Source: Cephalotus follicularis
Taxonomy: Eukaryota > Streptophyta > Magnoliopsida > Oxalidales > Cephalotaceae
DNA: 64,000 nt
NCBI GenBank assembly: GCA_001972305.1
Contig: BDDD01001678.1
Coordinates: 136,680 to 200,679 of the forward strand
Reading direction: 5' to 3'
Shown here: positions 22,613 through 34,558 of the stretch, one piece after another
How the letters are laid out: each line of letters begins with the position of its first letter
Numbering within the stretch: the stretch's first letter is position 1
Position numbers and translations under genes: made by a program
Notes under the pieces: model-generated
What the model saw: only the letters and a program-made list of their open reading frames with translations
The model's database searches: none
Told to the model about the DNA's origin: nothing

Positions 22613-24455
22613 CTCAATTCTGAATTTGAATTAAGTTGAAGATATTAATTAAAGAATATCAGTGGGTTTAATTATATCTAGTAAGGCATGTAGCAACACG
22701 TGGCGGTTGTTGATTTCATTAAAAAGTTGGTAAATTATCACTTAATCTAACCCAAACTAGCAAACCTTAAAACGGAATGAATTTACTACTTACAAAACCT
22801 ATTGCCAAGATCTAGATTGATCAACACAATGATATATGTTATAACATAAGAAAAGACAAGGAAGAAGATGAAAGTAACACTTACTTCAAAGTTTCTTTAC
22901 TCCACAAAATTTTTCAAAACCTATCTCACTTCAAGGCACTTTGAATAACAAAGTGTATGCTATCTCCAACAAGGTCCACACCAAGAAAGAAGCAAGAGTG
23001 ACTGTATAATGGAGAAAGGAAAATTATGGCCCAAAGAGAGAAGGAACCAAGGAGGAGATGCAACTCTCTAATGACTTAGTCTTATTTTTCCTTAGGATGA
23101 AATGAACTCTTAACCATTCACCCTTTCAATACTAGTATATATTCTAAGTCACAGAGTGAGTTACTAGCTTTGACTAGATTAGATCAAAGGTAGATAACTT
23201 AAGTGAATGTCACATGTAATTAATCACATAACATTATCTCATAAGCTTATTCAATTAAATTAATCGTATCAGTATAATTAATTAATTATTTAATTAATTA
23301 TCTCTCTCCATTTCTCTTGCATTCTCATACTTGTATTGTGTGTGACTCTATGAGTTCATAATTACGCTAGACATAGGATTAATCATAACACTTATGAGTG
23401 TCCAATTAGTCATTCCTAATCACATTAGAAACTTATAATCGAAATAAAAGAATTAAACCCTGATTTTAATTTTTTGTCACACGTGATTAATAATCAATTA
23501 ATCTCTGTTATCCTAATGATCAACATCAGCATCTAGCAATGCATATTGATCCCCAGGTAACATGAATATAACCTTGAACCTCGAACTACGGTTACGTATA
23601 CATATAGTCCCTCTACTGGCAATACTCGAATTAAACCTAGGGTAAGGAACATGCAGGCCCTAATAGTTCATTTATTAAAATGATATCACATGTAATTAGC
23701 TATCACGATAAAATTAGAAACTCTTTCTAATTAAATGATCTCTAATATCAGAATCAACATTCCAATACATTTTCATCATAGTCAGGAAATCTTATAGCTA
23801 ATAATCCTAAACATAAACTCCCTTTACTGGGAGCAGTAGATTCCGTCTTCCTCGTTCACATATCTCCATGCATAATCTACCATACCCACCTAATACCTGT
23901 ATATCCCTCATGGTTAGAAGATGTACTTAAGTATCATCAAAATATGATATCTTATACATAAGACATCTAGTGAAGGCTCAGGTCTAAGGACTACTCACAC
24001 TCCTGCAACACAAAAAGCCTATCTGACATGTAAGTAAAACTCCATATAGGTTTTCTTACAGCAAGCCACTTCAGTGAACTCATAAAATAATAAGCACCCA
24101 CGTGTATGCCATATAGTCACTACAGATGACTTGTGAGAACAGTCAACCTCTTCAACGAGCTAGCATACAACGTGCTAATCCATCCGAATAACATATATCC
24201 AAGTATGTTATCCTACTACTAGGAAGGTTCTAGAATAAAGCTTACCGATGTGCTAAGTCTCACAGCATGATCTCATCATGGTCTTAGTCATCAAACTTTA
24301 TTCCATGGATATTCATTAATTTTTTTTTATACAAACATACATAAATGAACAATTGTCATTGATTATAATGAAGAACATCCTTTATTGAACTGTAATGTTT
24401 ATTGCAAACTATTATTATTACAAGATAACCTGGCTTACAGGACTTATCCCTAACA
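22613..24455 (-). repeat. Long LTR of a second copia-like element (far boundary uncertain)
   Basis: On the minus strand the LTR begins TGTTAGGGATAAGTCC at 24455, directly after polypurine tract AGTGGGAGAT (24456-24465). The segment shares CCTTAGACCTGAGC with the F3 LTR at 26072. The other end was not found, so 22613 is only the limit of the neighbouring repeat. Confidence 0.55.
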
Positions 24456-24699
24456 ATCTCCCACTAGTACTAAAGCCAGTTACCCATGTGTCTCACACCC
24501 ATCCCTGAAAGATGTTTGTCGAAGACGCTCTTCGATAAGGCTTTGCAAACAGGACTCTTGTGCTCTCTTCTCTCGATACTCGCTCTACTTTTATATCTCC
24601 TCTTCCAATGATCTCTCTAATCAAATGGAAGCGCCACAATATATGTTTAGACCTTTGGTGTGACCAGGGGTTCCTTGGCAATCAAATAAAGAGGATTCA
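24456..24699 (-). pseudogene. Copia RNase H C-terminal fragment with polypurine tract
   Basis: The minus strand encodes RSKHILWRFHLIREIIGRGD, matching the copia RNase H ending (KHI..R.H.IRE.V..G.I). It continues to a stop at 24493 and then to the polypurine tract at 24465-24456. Upstream pol is missing, and the fragment abuts NAC-like coding sequence at about 24695. Confidence 0.75.
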
Positions 24700-24952
24700 C
24701 TACTCAACGTTGGTAATCCACCTAATTATATGGACAACACCATTAACTTTACTATGCCCGATTGTTATCTATCAGCTGAGTTGGATGAAGGTTTAGCAAC
24801 AGATGAGTCTTTTTTCATGGAAGATTGGGCAATGCTTCAACAGTAAATTTGACTGATCGATTTGGCAAGGCAATACCAGACCTGGATTTTTCATTTAATG
24901 CCAATGAGAAGGCTTATGTGTTTGAACAACCACTTAAGTGTTGTCATGCATG
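24695..24952 (+). pseudogene. Possible NAC C-terminal exon remnant
   Basis: One frame reads GNPPNYMDNTINFTMPDCYL, then ELDEGLATDESFFMEDWAML and QQ-stop (24833). This has the acidic, aromatic character of NAC C-terminal activation regions. The next 120 bases are open in another frame (LTDRFGKAIPDLDFSFNANE) up to a stop at 24952. A one-base shift would join them. Assigning it to the NAC gene at 18846 is inference from position, strand and composition only. Confidence 0.4.
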
Positions 24953-25721
24953 ATGGTAAGGCAAAACAAGGCCCTTCAGCTATTCGTATCATATATATAT
25001 ATATATATATTAAGTATTTTCACAATTTCAAGAATTTTTTTTGTTAATATTTTATAAATCACACCGTTCAATTTAATATTTTATCTATATAAAGCATTCC
25101 TGTAAAATTTTAAGTTAATTAGATATATATAAATATTTCATTTTTCTTCATTTATATAGAAATATTAAACTGTTATATGAGTTTCACAGTGAATTATTTA
25201 TAACCATTGAATTATTATGTATAAATGTACAAAAACTAAATTCAATTGACTTAAAAATTTACATGGGTAATCTCCATATATAAATCATTAAATTGAACGG
25301 TGAGATTTATAAAATATTAACAAAAAATTCTTGAAATGGTGAAGGGTGTGTGAAGAAGCAAATATTATTATATTATTAATCGCTAGACCAAGATGGATTT
25401 TCTGTTTAGACTACATAAGTTTGTTTAGTTTTTGCTAGGTTCACGTGATTTTGCATTTTTTAAGTTAACTGTTGTTGTTGTTGTTTTCATTATATTATAT
25501 TTTTTTAATGAACTTAATTGTTATTTATCTTAATAAATGGGATAATATTATATTGACATACATGATCTGTTTATAATGAACATTAAATCTAACAATATGA
25601 TTTATAAATATATACCATCAGCATGATATTTATACTCTTTCAAAGATATCTACAAAATTTCACATACTCCTTCCTTATTCTTTATATATATTCTTCTTTA
25701 TTTTAACTTCTTAAAGATATT
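24953..25721. other. AT-rich intergenic DNA
   Basis: No gene seen. There is an (AT)n run at about 24990-25010 and an inverted repeat: ATTTATAAATCACACCGTTCAA (in part, about 25053-25072) versus its complement near 25287-25310. This could be the ends of a small non-autonomous DNA element. Confidence 0.4.
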
Positions 25722-25990
25722 ATGATATCGATTCACGCATTGCATGGTTTAATTCTAAGAAAACGGTTGATGGCACTCAACACATCTATCTACCTCTCTT
25801 GGTCCAAACGAATCAACACGTAAGTCCACCAACTCCATCCAAGAATCGATGATGCTTGGACATTTCATCAAACAAACTATATATTGAGCATTTGGCCTAC
25901 TATGTTTTTTTGATAGTTTTGAATCGATTGGTAACATCGACATGATTTTTAGAAGTACAAAATATCATAGGTCTTAATTGTTGAAAATTA
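25722..25990. repeat. Direct repeat, copy 2 (partner 22325-22612)
   Basis: See copy 1. The two copies bracket the second copia LTR and the NAC-like remnant, about 3.4 kb apart in the same orientation. Confidence 0.85.
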
Positions 25991-26071
25991 AATGGATCAT
26001 ATGCGATATTAGAACACAAGAATTAATGAGTAAGGATCGTACCTGGTGGAGCCATGTTCAACTGTACAGTG

Positions 26072-28202
26072 CATTAGATGGGGTGACCCGACAATTCATT
26101 GGATGGGCTTATGTATCAGATAAGTCTATGTATATAAACAGTCTTTTCTATATATATGACACGTGCTAATTTTGATTATATTTATTATGGCAGAATCACT
26201 TGTGTTTTATCACATATTTGAAATAGTTTAAATTACTTATTTACATTTGTGATGCCCTGACATATGATCGGATGCCAAGCATGGAGGCAGTGGGGATGGC
26301 TACCTTATTCCTTATGTCGAATTATTTCCAAGTCATAAGTTCACTTTGTGGGCATTAGTGAACCGGATAGACTTGCGCATACGTTTCTTGCTCCCTGGAA
26401 GGGGATGATGGATTCTCTCACTACCATCTGTGTTGATACACTAAGACAAGTACGGGGTGCGCGCTGGGAACATATACACTGAACTGGACCCTCGTAGGAA
26501 ACACTATTTGGATAGTCGTTATTCTCGTGTAAGTAGCAATTCCTACTTGTTGTGGTTGTGTATAAGTGCTGGACACTTAACGAGTTCATTGAACTCATCT
26601 GATCCTTAGACCTGAGCGATTGCTCTATATTGTATGGAGACTGTCATGCTTTGATCTCCACCTTACCCAGTTTTTTCACATGGTTGGCAATCGGGTGGTC
26701 TTTAGGTATGATTGAATCTATACGAATATAATTGAGTGTGTAATTTGAGATTGTCACACCTGAGCGAAGGTGATAGGCCCTAATATGGTCTTATTGTACT
26801 TTGTACTTTGGTCTGATTGTACTTTGGACTTATGAAATCCTTAGCCAAGGTTGAGGTGGACTAGAAATTGAATTTTCAGAGAGTGTACCAAAGGTCCTAG
26901 TAATAATCAGATATTTTTGTCATTGAGGTATAAATTAGGGTTGACACATATTCTTACCCTAGACCTCTGTCGGGACCAAGTATGACGAGGGATTATAATA
27001 CTCGCGAACCGACGACTCAAAAAGTCACGCGTTACGACGGTATGTAATAAATTATAAGAAATTAATTGGATTAATTTTTCATTTAGATAATATAGGATAT
27101 TAGTCCGGAAGCATTTTAAATAAGTCTTGAACTATTTAGAATGGTTTAACCGAACCCTGAAGGTGTTTCGGTAATTTATAAACACCACCAAAAATAACCG
27201 AGATTTTAAAGGGTTCTTATCCGATAATAATATCTTCATAATATGTTGGACATATTTACGGCATTGTGACAATTATAAAATCATATATTTGTTAGGTTGA
27301 TTTTGTGAGTTGTGTCACCATTGGATGCTGACACATGTCACTACCTTACTTGATCTTATCTAATTAATACATTGAGGGACATGGCATCACTTGAATGAGT
27401 AGGACTCATTTATGTGGTGTATGGGCTGGATTCTTGGAGAATTAATGACATGTGGCATTGTTATATATGTTGTGTGACATGTGGCATATAACTTATAGAG
27501 AGGATGACATATGGCATATGAAAAAGGATGAGTTGGACTCATTTTTCGTATACACAGCCGGCCACAATTCTACCAGGCTCAATAGACTTGCAAGCCAGTC
27601 GTTCTTGAAGAGAAATAGGAGAAAGAAAGGAAAAAGTTGGAGTTCTTCATCTTCTTCATAAATTCCAAACTTGGAGCTTGAGAATATCTCTTCTACCCTT
27701 CTTTGATTTTGTTCACCAAGCTTGGAGCTACCTATGGTGGATTGAAATTGATATCCTTTGTCAATTTTAATACTCCATTTGTGAACATAATTAGTAGCTT
27801 TAAGAAGAAACTAGAAAATTAGGGTTTCTTGAAAAAGAAAGGCTACCGAAATTTAAAGGCTTGGAGCAGAAGGTAATTCCATCTTGGAGGTGGAAGGAAG
27901 CTTGGAGAAATCAAGAGGAGCCTTCCTAAGCAAGAACCGGCAAAGAGAAGGAGCCACCAAGTTTGGTATAGCTTCTATTCACTCTTTTTCTTACTCGTTC
28001 ATCACACTAGCATGCATATGTGATGTCAATTTAATTATGAGTTGTTGTGGGTGTTCCTTGAACTTGTTAATGTTAGAATTAGACCTAGTTTTAGTGTGGT
28101 GTTGAGGGGTTTTACTTCTGCTGCAAACAAGATTTTTAAAATTACACCCCTTAACACCATAAGTCTGATTCTAATAGCAAGGATGAATATCAATTCCCAA
28201 CA
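26072..28202 (+). mobile_element. Solo LTR, family F3 copy 2, with mutated TG terminus
   Basis: CAGTG is duplicated at 26067-26071 and 28203-28207. The first bases CATTAGATGGGGTGACCC align without gaps to TGTTAGATATAGTGACCC of copy 1, so the terminal TG has become CA. The end AATTCCCAACA corresponds to GATTCCATCA. Length is 2131 bp. The hairpin at 26339-26366 (GTTCACT and AGTGAAC) is conserved, but the phased GTCGAC array of copy 1 is not seen. Confidence 0.75.
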
Positions 28203-28205
28203 CAG

Positions 28206-28786
28206 TGGAATACCAAATCAGTACGATCCTAGATCAAACAGACTGATCTTCCTCTCTTTTTTACCAGACAGTATGTAGTCTTTTTAGATGGGAATAAAAA
28301 ATAACTTATGGTAACAGGAGAGGGGACTTAGCTTGATATATATAGTAAACCTTAATGGGCATTTCCATCATGCCCATTGGGTTATTAATGCTCATACTAA
28401 CCACAACCCACATCTATAATCTGAAGTGTGCTAGCCCTCCACCCTCCAACCCGTCGTAGCAAGCATAATACGGCAAGTCTAACCGGTTCACTTATGCCCC
28501 ATATAAGTGAACCTCTGACTTTGAACGGTTAAGTCACAATGAATAAGGGAGTCGTTCTTATAGCTCACAGGCCCGACATCCAACCCTTGATGTGACTGGG
28601 CACCGTATGTGTACGCAGATAATAATTTTAAACTGTTTCAATGATGTGATAAAAGACATATGGCTTGCCAGTATTAAGTAAAAGTATGCACATATGTCAC
28701 ATAAATAGAATAAGACTATTTTAACCCAAAGATAATAATGTCAACATCCAGCCGCCTAGTGGCTTGATGAGTCACCATCTCTAACA
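28206..28786 (-). repeat. F3-related LTR on the minus strand
   Basis: The minus strand starts TGTTAGAGATGGTGACTC at 28786 and shows the same order of blocks as F3, including a hairpin with 11-bp arms (about 28479-28507, GGTTCACTTAT and ATAAGTGAACC). The F3 copy at 26072 inserted at its low-coordinate end. No target duplication was found for this copy. Confidence 0.6.
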
Positions 28787-29330
28787 GAAAGAGCTTTAGA
28801 CGTTAGAGGTACGACGGGCAAGCGCCTTGAACTGGGACCAATAATCGGAGACTGTCGATGTTTGGGTGAGTTTGGCTAAGGCTCCCTGGTGGTCATCTAA
28901 TTACGACAGCCCAAAATGTACCTCTAGTGCTTTGGTGAATGCTGGCCAGGATGAGAACTGATTAGTATGACATATCCACTGAAACCACTGTAAGGCTGGT
29001 CCATCGTGCTTTTGGAAGGTTGTTTTGTGGATATCCTCAGAACGAACGCGGGTTTGATGGTATCCAGAACAAAGGTCCAATTTTAAGAAGAATTGAGCTC
29101 CATGAACCTCATCAAATAATTCATCAACTGTCAGCATGGGAAAAAATCGGTCCTTCACAGTGACTGCATTTAGGGGGCAAACGCCACGTCCCATATTTTT
29201 TTTGACATGAAGAACAAGAGATGAGAATAGACTCGTGCTTGGGAGAATAATACTGTCGTTTAGCATTTCAGTGACAAGTTGTTTTGTTTTGTTCTTTTGA
29301 AAAGGGTATAGCGATAGGGGCAAACATTGA
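28787..29330 (-). pseudogene. Unit d end: RT N-terminal part fused to gag
   Basis: The minus strand encodes YRYTLFKRTKQNNLSL-type RT start and, in the 29323-28901 frame, [20 protein letters not shown] and [20 protein letters not shown] (RT), then at about 29010 switches to gag (HDGPALQWFQW, SSWPAFTKALEVHFG). The gag part decays at the F3-related LTR (28786). Confidence 0.75.
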
Positions 29331-30340
29331 CAGTTTGGGTTCCGAGCTGGAGGTGGATAGCGTGATCACTAAAACTGTGATAGGGCAACCCTTGTGGAGT
29401 GGAAAAAATTGCAAAGTATGATTCTAACCGTTTGTTCATTACGTCATTTTCACAAATAGTTGGCACCATGATAACCGGTTGCACCTCTAGGTGGAACAAT
29501 ACCGACAGAGAGTCGGTGTGGACCTATTTTTTTCAAATTCTAGTATTGAGAAGGAATAGAGATTGTCTGGAATTCACCAGTGAATTCAACCAGGTTTCCA
29601 TTGACCATAAATTTCATAGTGAGATGCTTGTAATTCGTGACAATAGGACCCAACTAACGCAACCATTGGAATCGTAATACTAGTTCAACGCCAATAATGG
29701 GGAGGAGAAAAACATCCACTATGATAGGATGACCTTGAATGGTGATTAGGAGTTGATTAAGGAACCCATCACTGGTGATGCGTTGACCATTTCCAACCAA
29801 AATAGATATGCATGGAGTAGCGTGAACCTCAAGACCTAAGTGGAGAACCATCGTGGTTCGGATAAAGTTATGAGTGCTTTCATTGTTAATCAAAGTTTGT
29901 ATTGGGAACCCATATATGGTCCTAGTCAGACGGAGGGTGTATGGTGAGTTTTGATCGGGCCATAGCATTGTAGGATATCTCAGGTTGTGCGCCCGTTCGT
30001 CGATAACTACTGATGATGGATCAAGTGCAGTGTCAGGGCTACTTGGATCACTAGTATCAGGCGATGCCTTCATGTTGTGCGTCCCTTTTCATGTCTACTT
30101 AGCATCTCAGTTGGACTTATTAGACATTTGACTGGAATTCTTGGGGAACTAGGCTAATCCATAGAAGATGAAGTGGGCAGCAAAGGACCACAATTTGCAT
30201 TGGGCCCAAAATACCATGGGTTGAAGCGTCTACTCTCTAGTAACTTGGTCTCTTGAAGGTGAGACAGTCCAAGTGCTTAGACTGAAAAGCCAGAACCTCA
30301 CTCCGAACATCAACTTGAAGCTCAGAAATGAAACAATATA
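29331..30340 (-). pseudogene. Unit d: protease-like segment
   Basis: ORF 30073-29654 has FPIQTLINNESTHNFI, which aligns with the retroviral-type protease active site; the expected D-S/T-G is replaced by NNES. VGNGQRITSDGFLNQLLITI and VELVLRFQWLRQL follow. Upstream are remnants of the gag C-terminus. Confidence 0.7.
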
Positions 30341-31990
30341 TCAAGAAAGAGCTTGAGAGGTTAGAGGTGCGATTGGCGAATGCCTCGAACTGGGACCGAT
30401 AACCAGAGACCTTCGATGTCTGGGTAAGTTTGGCTAAGGCTCCCTGGTGGTCCTCAAATTTCGATGACCCAAAATGGACCTCCAGTGCTTTGGTGAACGC
30501 TGGCTAGGATGAGAACTGATTTGTACGATGCACCACTGAAAACACTATAAGGTTGGTCGATCCTGAGTTCTAAAGGCTGTTTTGTGGATATTCTCGGAAT
30601 GAATGCGGATTTGATGGTACCCAGAACAAAGGTGCTATTTTGAGAAGAATTAAGCTCCATGAAACTCATCCAATAGTTCCTCAACAGTTAGTATGGGAAA
30701 TTGGTCCTTCAAAGTGATTGCATTTAGCGTGCGATAGATGATGCAAAAACGTCATGTCCCATATTTTTTTGACAAGAAGAACTGGAGATGAGAACGGGCT
30801 CGTGCTTTAGCAAATAATATCATCCTTTAGCATTTCAGTGACTAGCTATTCGGTTTCGTTCTTCCAAAAATGGGGATAGCGATGGGGAGAACATTGATAG
30901 TTTGGGTTTCATGATGGAAGTGGATGGCGTGGTCATTGAACATGTGAGGGGGAAACCCTTATGGAGTGGCAAAAACTGCTGAGTATGATTCTAATAGATT
31001 GTTCATTACAAAATTTTCATAAATAGTCGGCACTGTGGTAACTGGTTGCACCTCTAAGTGGAACAATACTGCCAAAGAGTCTCTGTGGACCTATTTTTTC
31101 TAATTCTAGTACTGAGAAGGAGTAGAGATTTTCTGAGATTCACCAGTGAATTAAACCGTGTCGCCATTGACCTAAATTCCATAGTGAGATCCTTGTAATC
31201 GATGACAATAGGAGCCAACTAACACCACCATTGGACTCCTAATACGAGTTCAGGGCCAATAATGGGTAGGAGAAAAACATCCATTGTGATAGGATGACCT
31301 TGAATTGTGATTGGGAGTTAATTATGGAAGCCATCACTGGTGAGGCGTTGGCCATTACCAACCACAACAGATAGGCATGGAGTAGCATGCACCTCAGGAC
31401 CCAAGTAGAGAGCCATCCTGGTTTGGATAAAGTTATGAGTGCTTTCGTTGTCAATCAAGGTTTGTATAGGGAACCCAGAGATGGTCCCAGTCAGAGGGAG
31501 GGTGTGTGGTAAGTTTTGACATGCCATAGCATGGTAGGATGTCTCACGTTGGGCGCCCAGTTTGTCGATAACTACCATCGATGGATCAAGGGCAGTCTCA
31601 GGGTTACTTTGATCACTAGTATCATGCAATGCCTCCATGTCATAATCAAATAGAAAATGTGCCCATGATTTGCAGCTATGGGTAGGTGAGAATCGCTCAT
31701 CACAATTATGCAGAGCCTTTTTTCACTTCTACTCAGCATCTCAACTGGACTTAAACGTTTGACTGGATTTCTTGGGGAACTAGGCAAGCCCGTAGCAAAT
31801 GGAATGGGTAGCAAAGGACCACAGTTTGCATTAGGCCCAAAATAACGAGGGCTGGAGTGTCTACTCTTAAGTAACTTGGTCTCTTGAAGGCCGTCAAGTC
31901 CAAACGATTGGGACATAATGTTAAGCCAAAAACCAGACCTCACTGCGAACATTAGCCCAAAGCCTAGAAATAAAACAATAAATCAAGAAA
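30341..31990 (-). pseudogene. Unit c: gag part, protease, RT start
   Basis: Same order as unit d. Protease at 31638-31239 has TLIDNESTHNFIQTRMALYL (active site DNES). RT remnants lie at about 30900-30590, and the RT-to-gag junction is at about 30580. Stops and small indels are frequent. Confidence 0.7.
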
Positions 31991-32194
31991 GAGCTTGAGA
32001 GGTTAGAGGTGCAATTGGTGAGAGCCTCGAACTGGGACCGATAACTGGAGATCGTCGATGTCTGGGTGATATTGGCTAAGGCTCTTTAGTTGTCCTCAAA
32101 TTTTGACGGCCCAAAACAGTCCTCCAGTGCTTTGGTGAATTCTAGACAAGATGAGAACTGATTTGTACGATGCGTCCACTGAAACCACTATAAG
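31991..32194 (-). pseudogene. Unit b, low-coordinate part: gag segment
   Basis: Gag remnant continuing across the solo LTR insertion into 34559 and beyond. ATAAG is duplicated at 32190-32194 and 34559-34563. Confidence 0.7.
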
Positions 32195-33217
32195 TGTAAC
32201 GCCCCAGATCCGAGTCTACTTTATGCTCAAATCAAACTTCGAGGAGTCGGTGCATTACGTGGTGGTGAAACCTATTATCCTTTAACAATCCTACTAATTG
32301 CTGATATCTATAAATAACTTGATATACTAAACCTTAAAATTTTATACTCTTATTTAAATCATCATACATCATAACAATTATAGTCAACATCTTACATCTC
32401 CACAGGATCTATCAAAAGGCATAATACAGCGGAAAACATTAGTTTATAATGTCACAAACTATTACACAAAATGATATTCGTAACATAATTAGTAACATAA
32501 TTTCCTTCCGAAATATCATTTATGAGCTCCTACCAAAGCTCGACTTTTCTCGTTCAATATTTTCCTGAAAATTTTTAGTTGAAAACAAAAACATTGAAAG
32601 GAGTGAGCACCAAAATAGCTCAGTAAGAATTATCGTAATAAAACATTATTGAAATTCATTTTCTGGTATTTTTATAAAACTAGTATATTTCACATTCATT
32701 CATTTCTTTTCTGATCATATCTCATGAATCAGAATATTTCATAAATATTGAGAGGTTTATAAACTTAAATAGCCCTGTTGAACCATTGCTTCACCGTGGC
32801 ATTGTGCACTCCCTGATTACTATCCTTACATCACATGCATGTCCGAGAGCACTCTCCGCTCTTTAACAATAATCTTTTACTAGATTAATCCACCATGGAT
32901 CGCAATCCAGTCGTTGTTCATCTCAGTTTGTTGCATTTTCTCATTTCATAAAAATAATCATTTCTTGATACGTTGAGTGATCAGCTCAAAGCATTCATAA
33001 ATAATTTTGAACAACAATTTCTAGAATTCATATTTCAAACGGAAATATTTTAAAATGGTAATATATAATTTCGTTAAGAAATTGGCAGCAATTCAACATA
33101 GAATTTAAGAATTTACATAAATTTAATATAGACATTTACCACGAATATTGGCAGAAATTTAAAATACAGGAACGTAATAATTATAAAAGATATATACAAA
33201 TAAGTTATTTAAATATC

Positions 33218-33585
33218 GAGCATAAAAATTGCTTAATTGAAATATTAAATTAAAAATTAACTTCCTCCACTCGGTCAGACGGATATACCGATCATATCGA
33301 TGGGAAAGTTAAATTAAATTGAGTTGATAAAATAAACGTTTGCAACGAGCATAAAACTGCTTAATTGAAATATTAAATTAAAAATTAACTTCCTCCACTC
33401 TGTCAGACGGATATACCGATCATATCGATGGGAAAGTTAAATTAAATTGAGTTGATAAAATAAACGGTGGCAACGAGCATAAAACTGATTAATTGAAATA
33501 TTAAATTAAAAATTAACTTCCTCCACTTGGTCAGACGGATATACCAATCATATCGATTGGAAAGTTAAATTAAATTGAGCCGAAT
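33218..33585. repeat. About 128-bp tandem repeat, just under three copies
   Basis: Copies start at 33218, 33347 and 33475 and share GACGGATATACC and AACTTCCTCCACT. They differ by only a few bases, so the expansion is recent. Copy 1 of this LTR family at 5035-7607 lacks it. Confidence 0.85.
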
Positions 33586-33987
33586 ACTAAAATAAAATAC
33601 TTTAAAAGAATGAGTAGAAATTCCTAACATAAAGTATTTTTAGAAAAAGAACAGGAGTCCTTACCTTGCTTTATCTCCTTCTCTCTTTTCTCCACACCGA
33701 AGAAATTACTATGCTGAAATCCCAACAAAATTCTCTTTTCTCCTCTTCCCTTCTTTCTTTCTTTCTCTCTTCCTTCTCTTCTTTCTCTCTTTCTCTCTTC
33801 CTTCTCTTCTTTCTCTTTCTCTCTTCCTTCTCTCAGTAAACTCTCTCTCAATTTTTTTTCTACTGATCACTCTCAATTTACTGATATTTATAGGTAAAAA
33901 CGCTGCCTCCCTTTTTGTCATTTTTTGCCAATATTTTACCGCGTCCGTACGTTGCTCGTGGCGCAAAAAACGTCAGAAAACGACTCA

Positions 33988-34320
33988 AAGCGTCAACGGT
34001 TTCTCTCTAAGCGTCGACGGTCACAGCCTTTACCTGAGCTTTTCACCTCTATCCCGACTAAAGCGTTGACGCTTTTTTACAAAGCGTTGACGCTTTTAAG
34101 TCTTCGTCCAAGTCAACAGACACACCTGACTTCAAAGCGTCAATATTTTCATTTAGAACGTCGACCGTTGCTCAAAGCGTCGACTCTTTATCCCTAAGCG
34201 TCGACGGTTAGAGGTATATTTCCAATTTACCTTTGCACTGGTTTAAAGCGCAGATATAAGATGTCTAAGCATCGACCGTTACTACCAAAGCGTCGACGCT
34301 TTAAGTGGAACTGTCGGCGC
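33988..34320. repeat. 21-bp-phased AAGCGTCGACGC motif array (F1 copy 2)
   Basis: Twelve motifs start at 33988, 34009, 34061, 34082, 34135, 34156, 34175, 34196, 34246, 34267, 34288 and 34309. Close spacings are 21 bp (once 19); the gaps are 50-53 bp. The copy at 34287-34302 is a perfect 16-bp palindrome. Spacers between motifs are unrelated. Confidence 0.85.
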
Positions 34321-34361
34321 TTCAGACAGTTTTCCTTCTCATCACTTAGCCAATAAAAATT

Positions 34362-34475
34362 TCTTTTGGGGGCGCTGCCCCCCAAACCCCTGCCCGTTGT
34401 CCGGGCAGCGGGACCCCCCCGTCTGCTCACCGGGGAGCGAAACCCCCGTACTCCCCGAGCGTAGGTTCATACTAC
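34362..34475. repeat. GC-rich hairpin cluster in the F1 solo LTR
   Basis: Consecutive inverted repeats: GGGGGC with GCCCCC, CTGCCCG with CGGGCAG, and CCCGTA with TACGGG. The GC content is sharply higher than in the flanks. Confidence 0.7.
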
Positions 34476-34558
34476 GGGTTCCTTGAAATATTTGCGAACT
34501 ACACAATAGCAATCATTTTCCATAATTAATATCTTACAAGGAAATTTGGGTCCTTAAA

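Larger units (their letters stand above)
32195..34558. mobile_element. Solo LTR, family F1 copy 2
   Basis: Starts TGTAACGCCCCAGATCC and ends GGGTCCTTAAA (expected ACA). TSD ATAAG, 2364 bp. Shares order and sequence with 5035-7607. It contains a 128-bp tandem repeat (33218-33585), a CT-rich tract (33735-33835), a phased GTCGAC array (33988-34320) and a GC-rich hairpin cluster (34362-34475). Confidence 0.85.

Noticed and set aside
26341-26598. 85-codon minus-strand ORF in the F3 LTR
   Set aside because: Lies wholly in an LTR, is not conserved in the other F3 copy and has no recognisable motif.
33624-33966. Arg/Glu/Lys-rich minus-strand ORFs
   Set aside because: They are a translation of a CT-rich low-complexity tract in a solo LTR.
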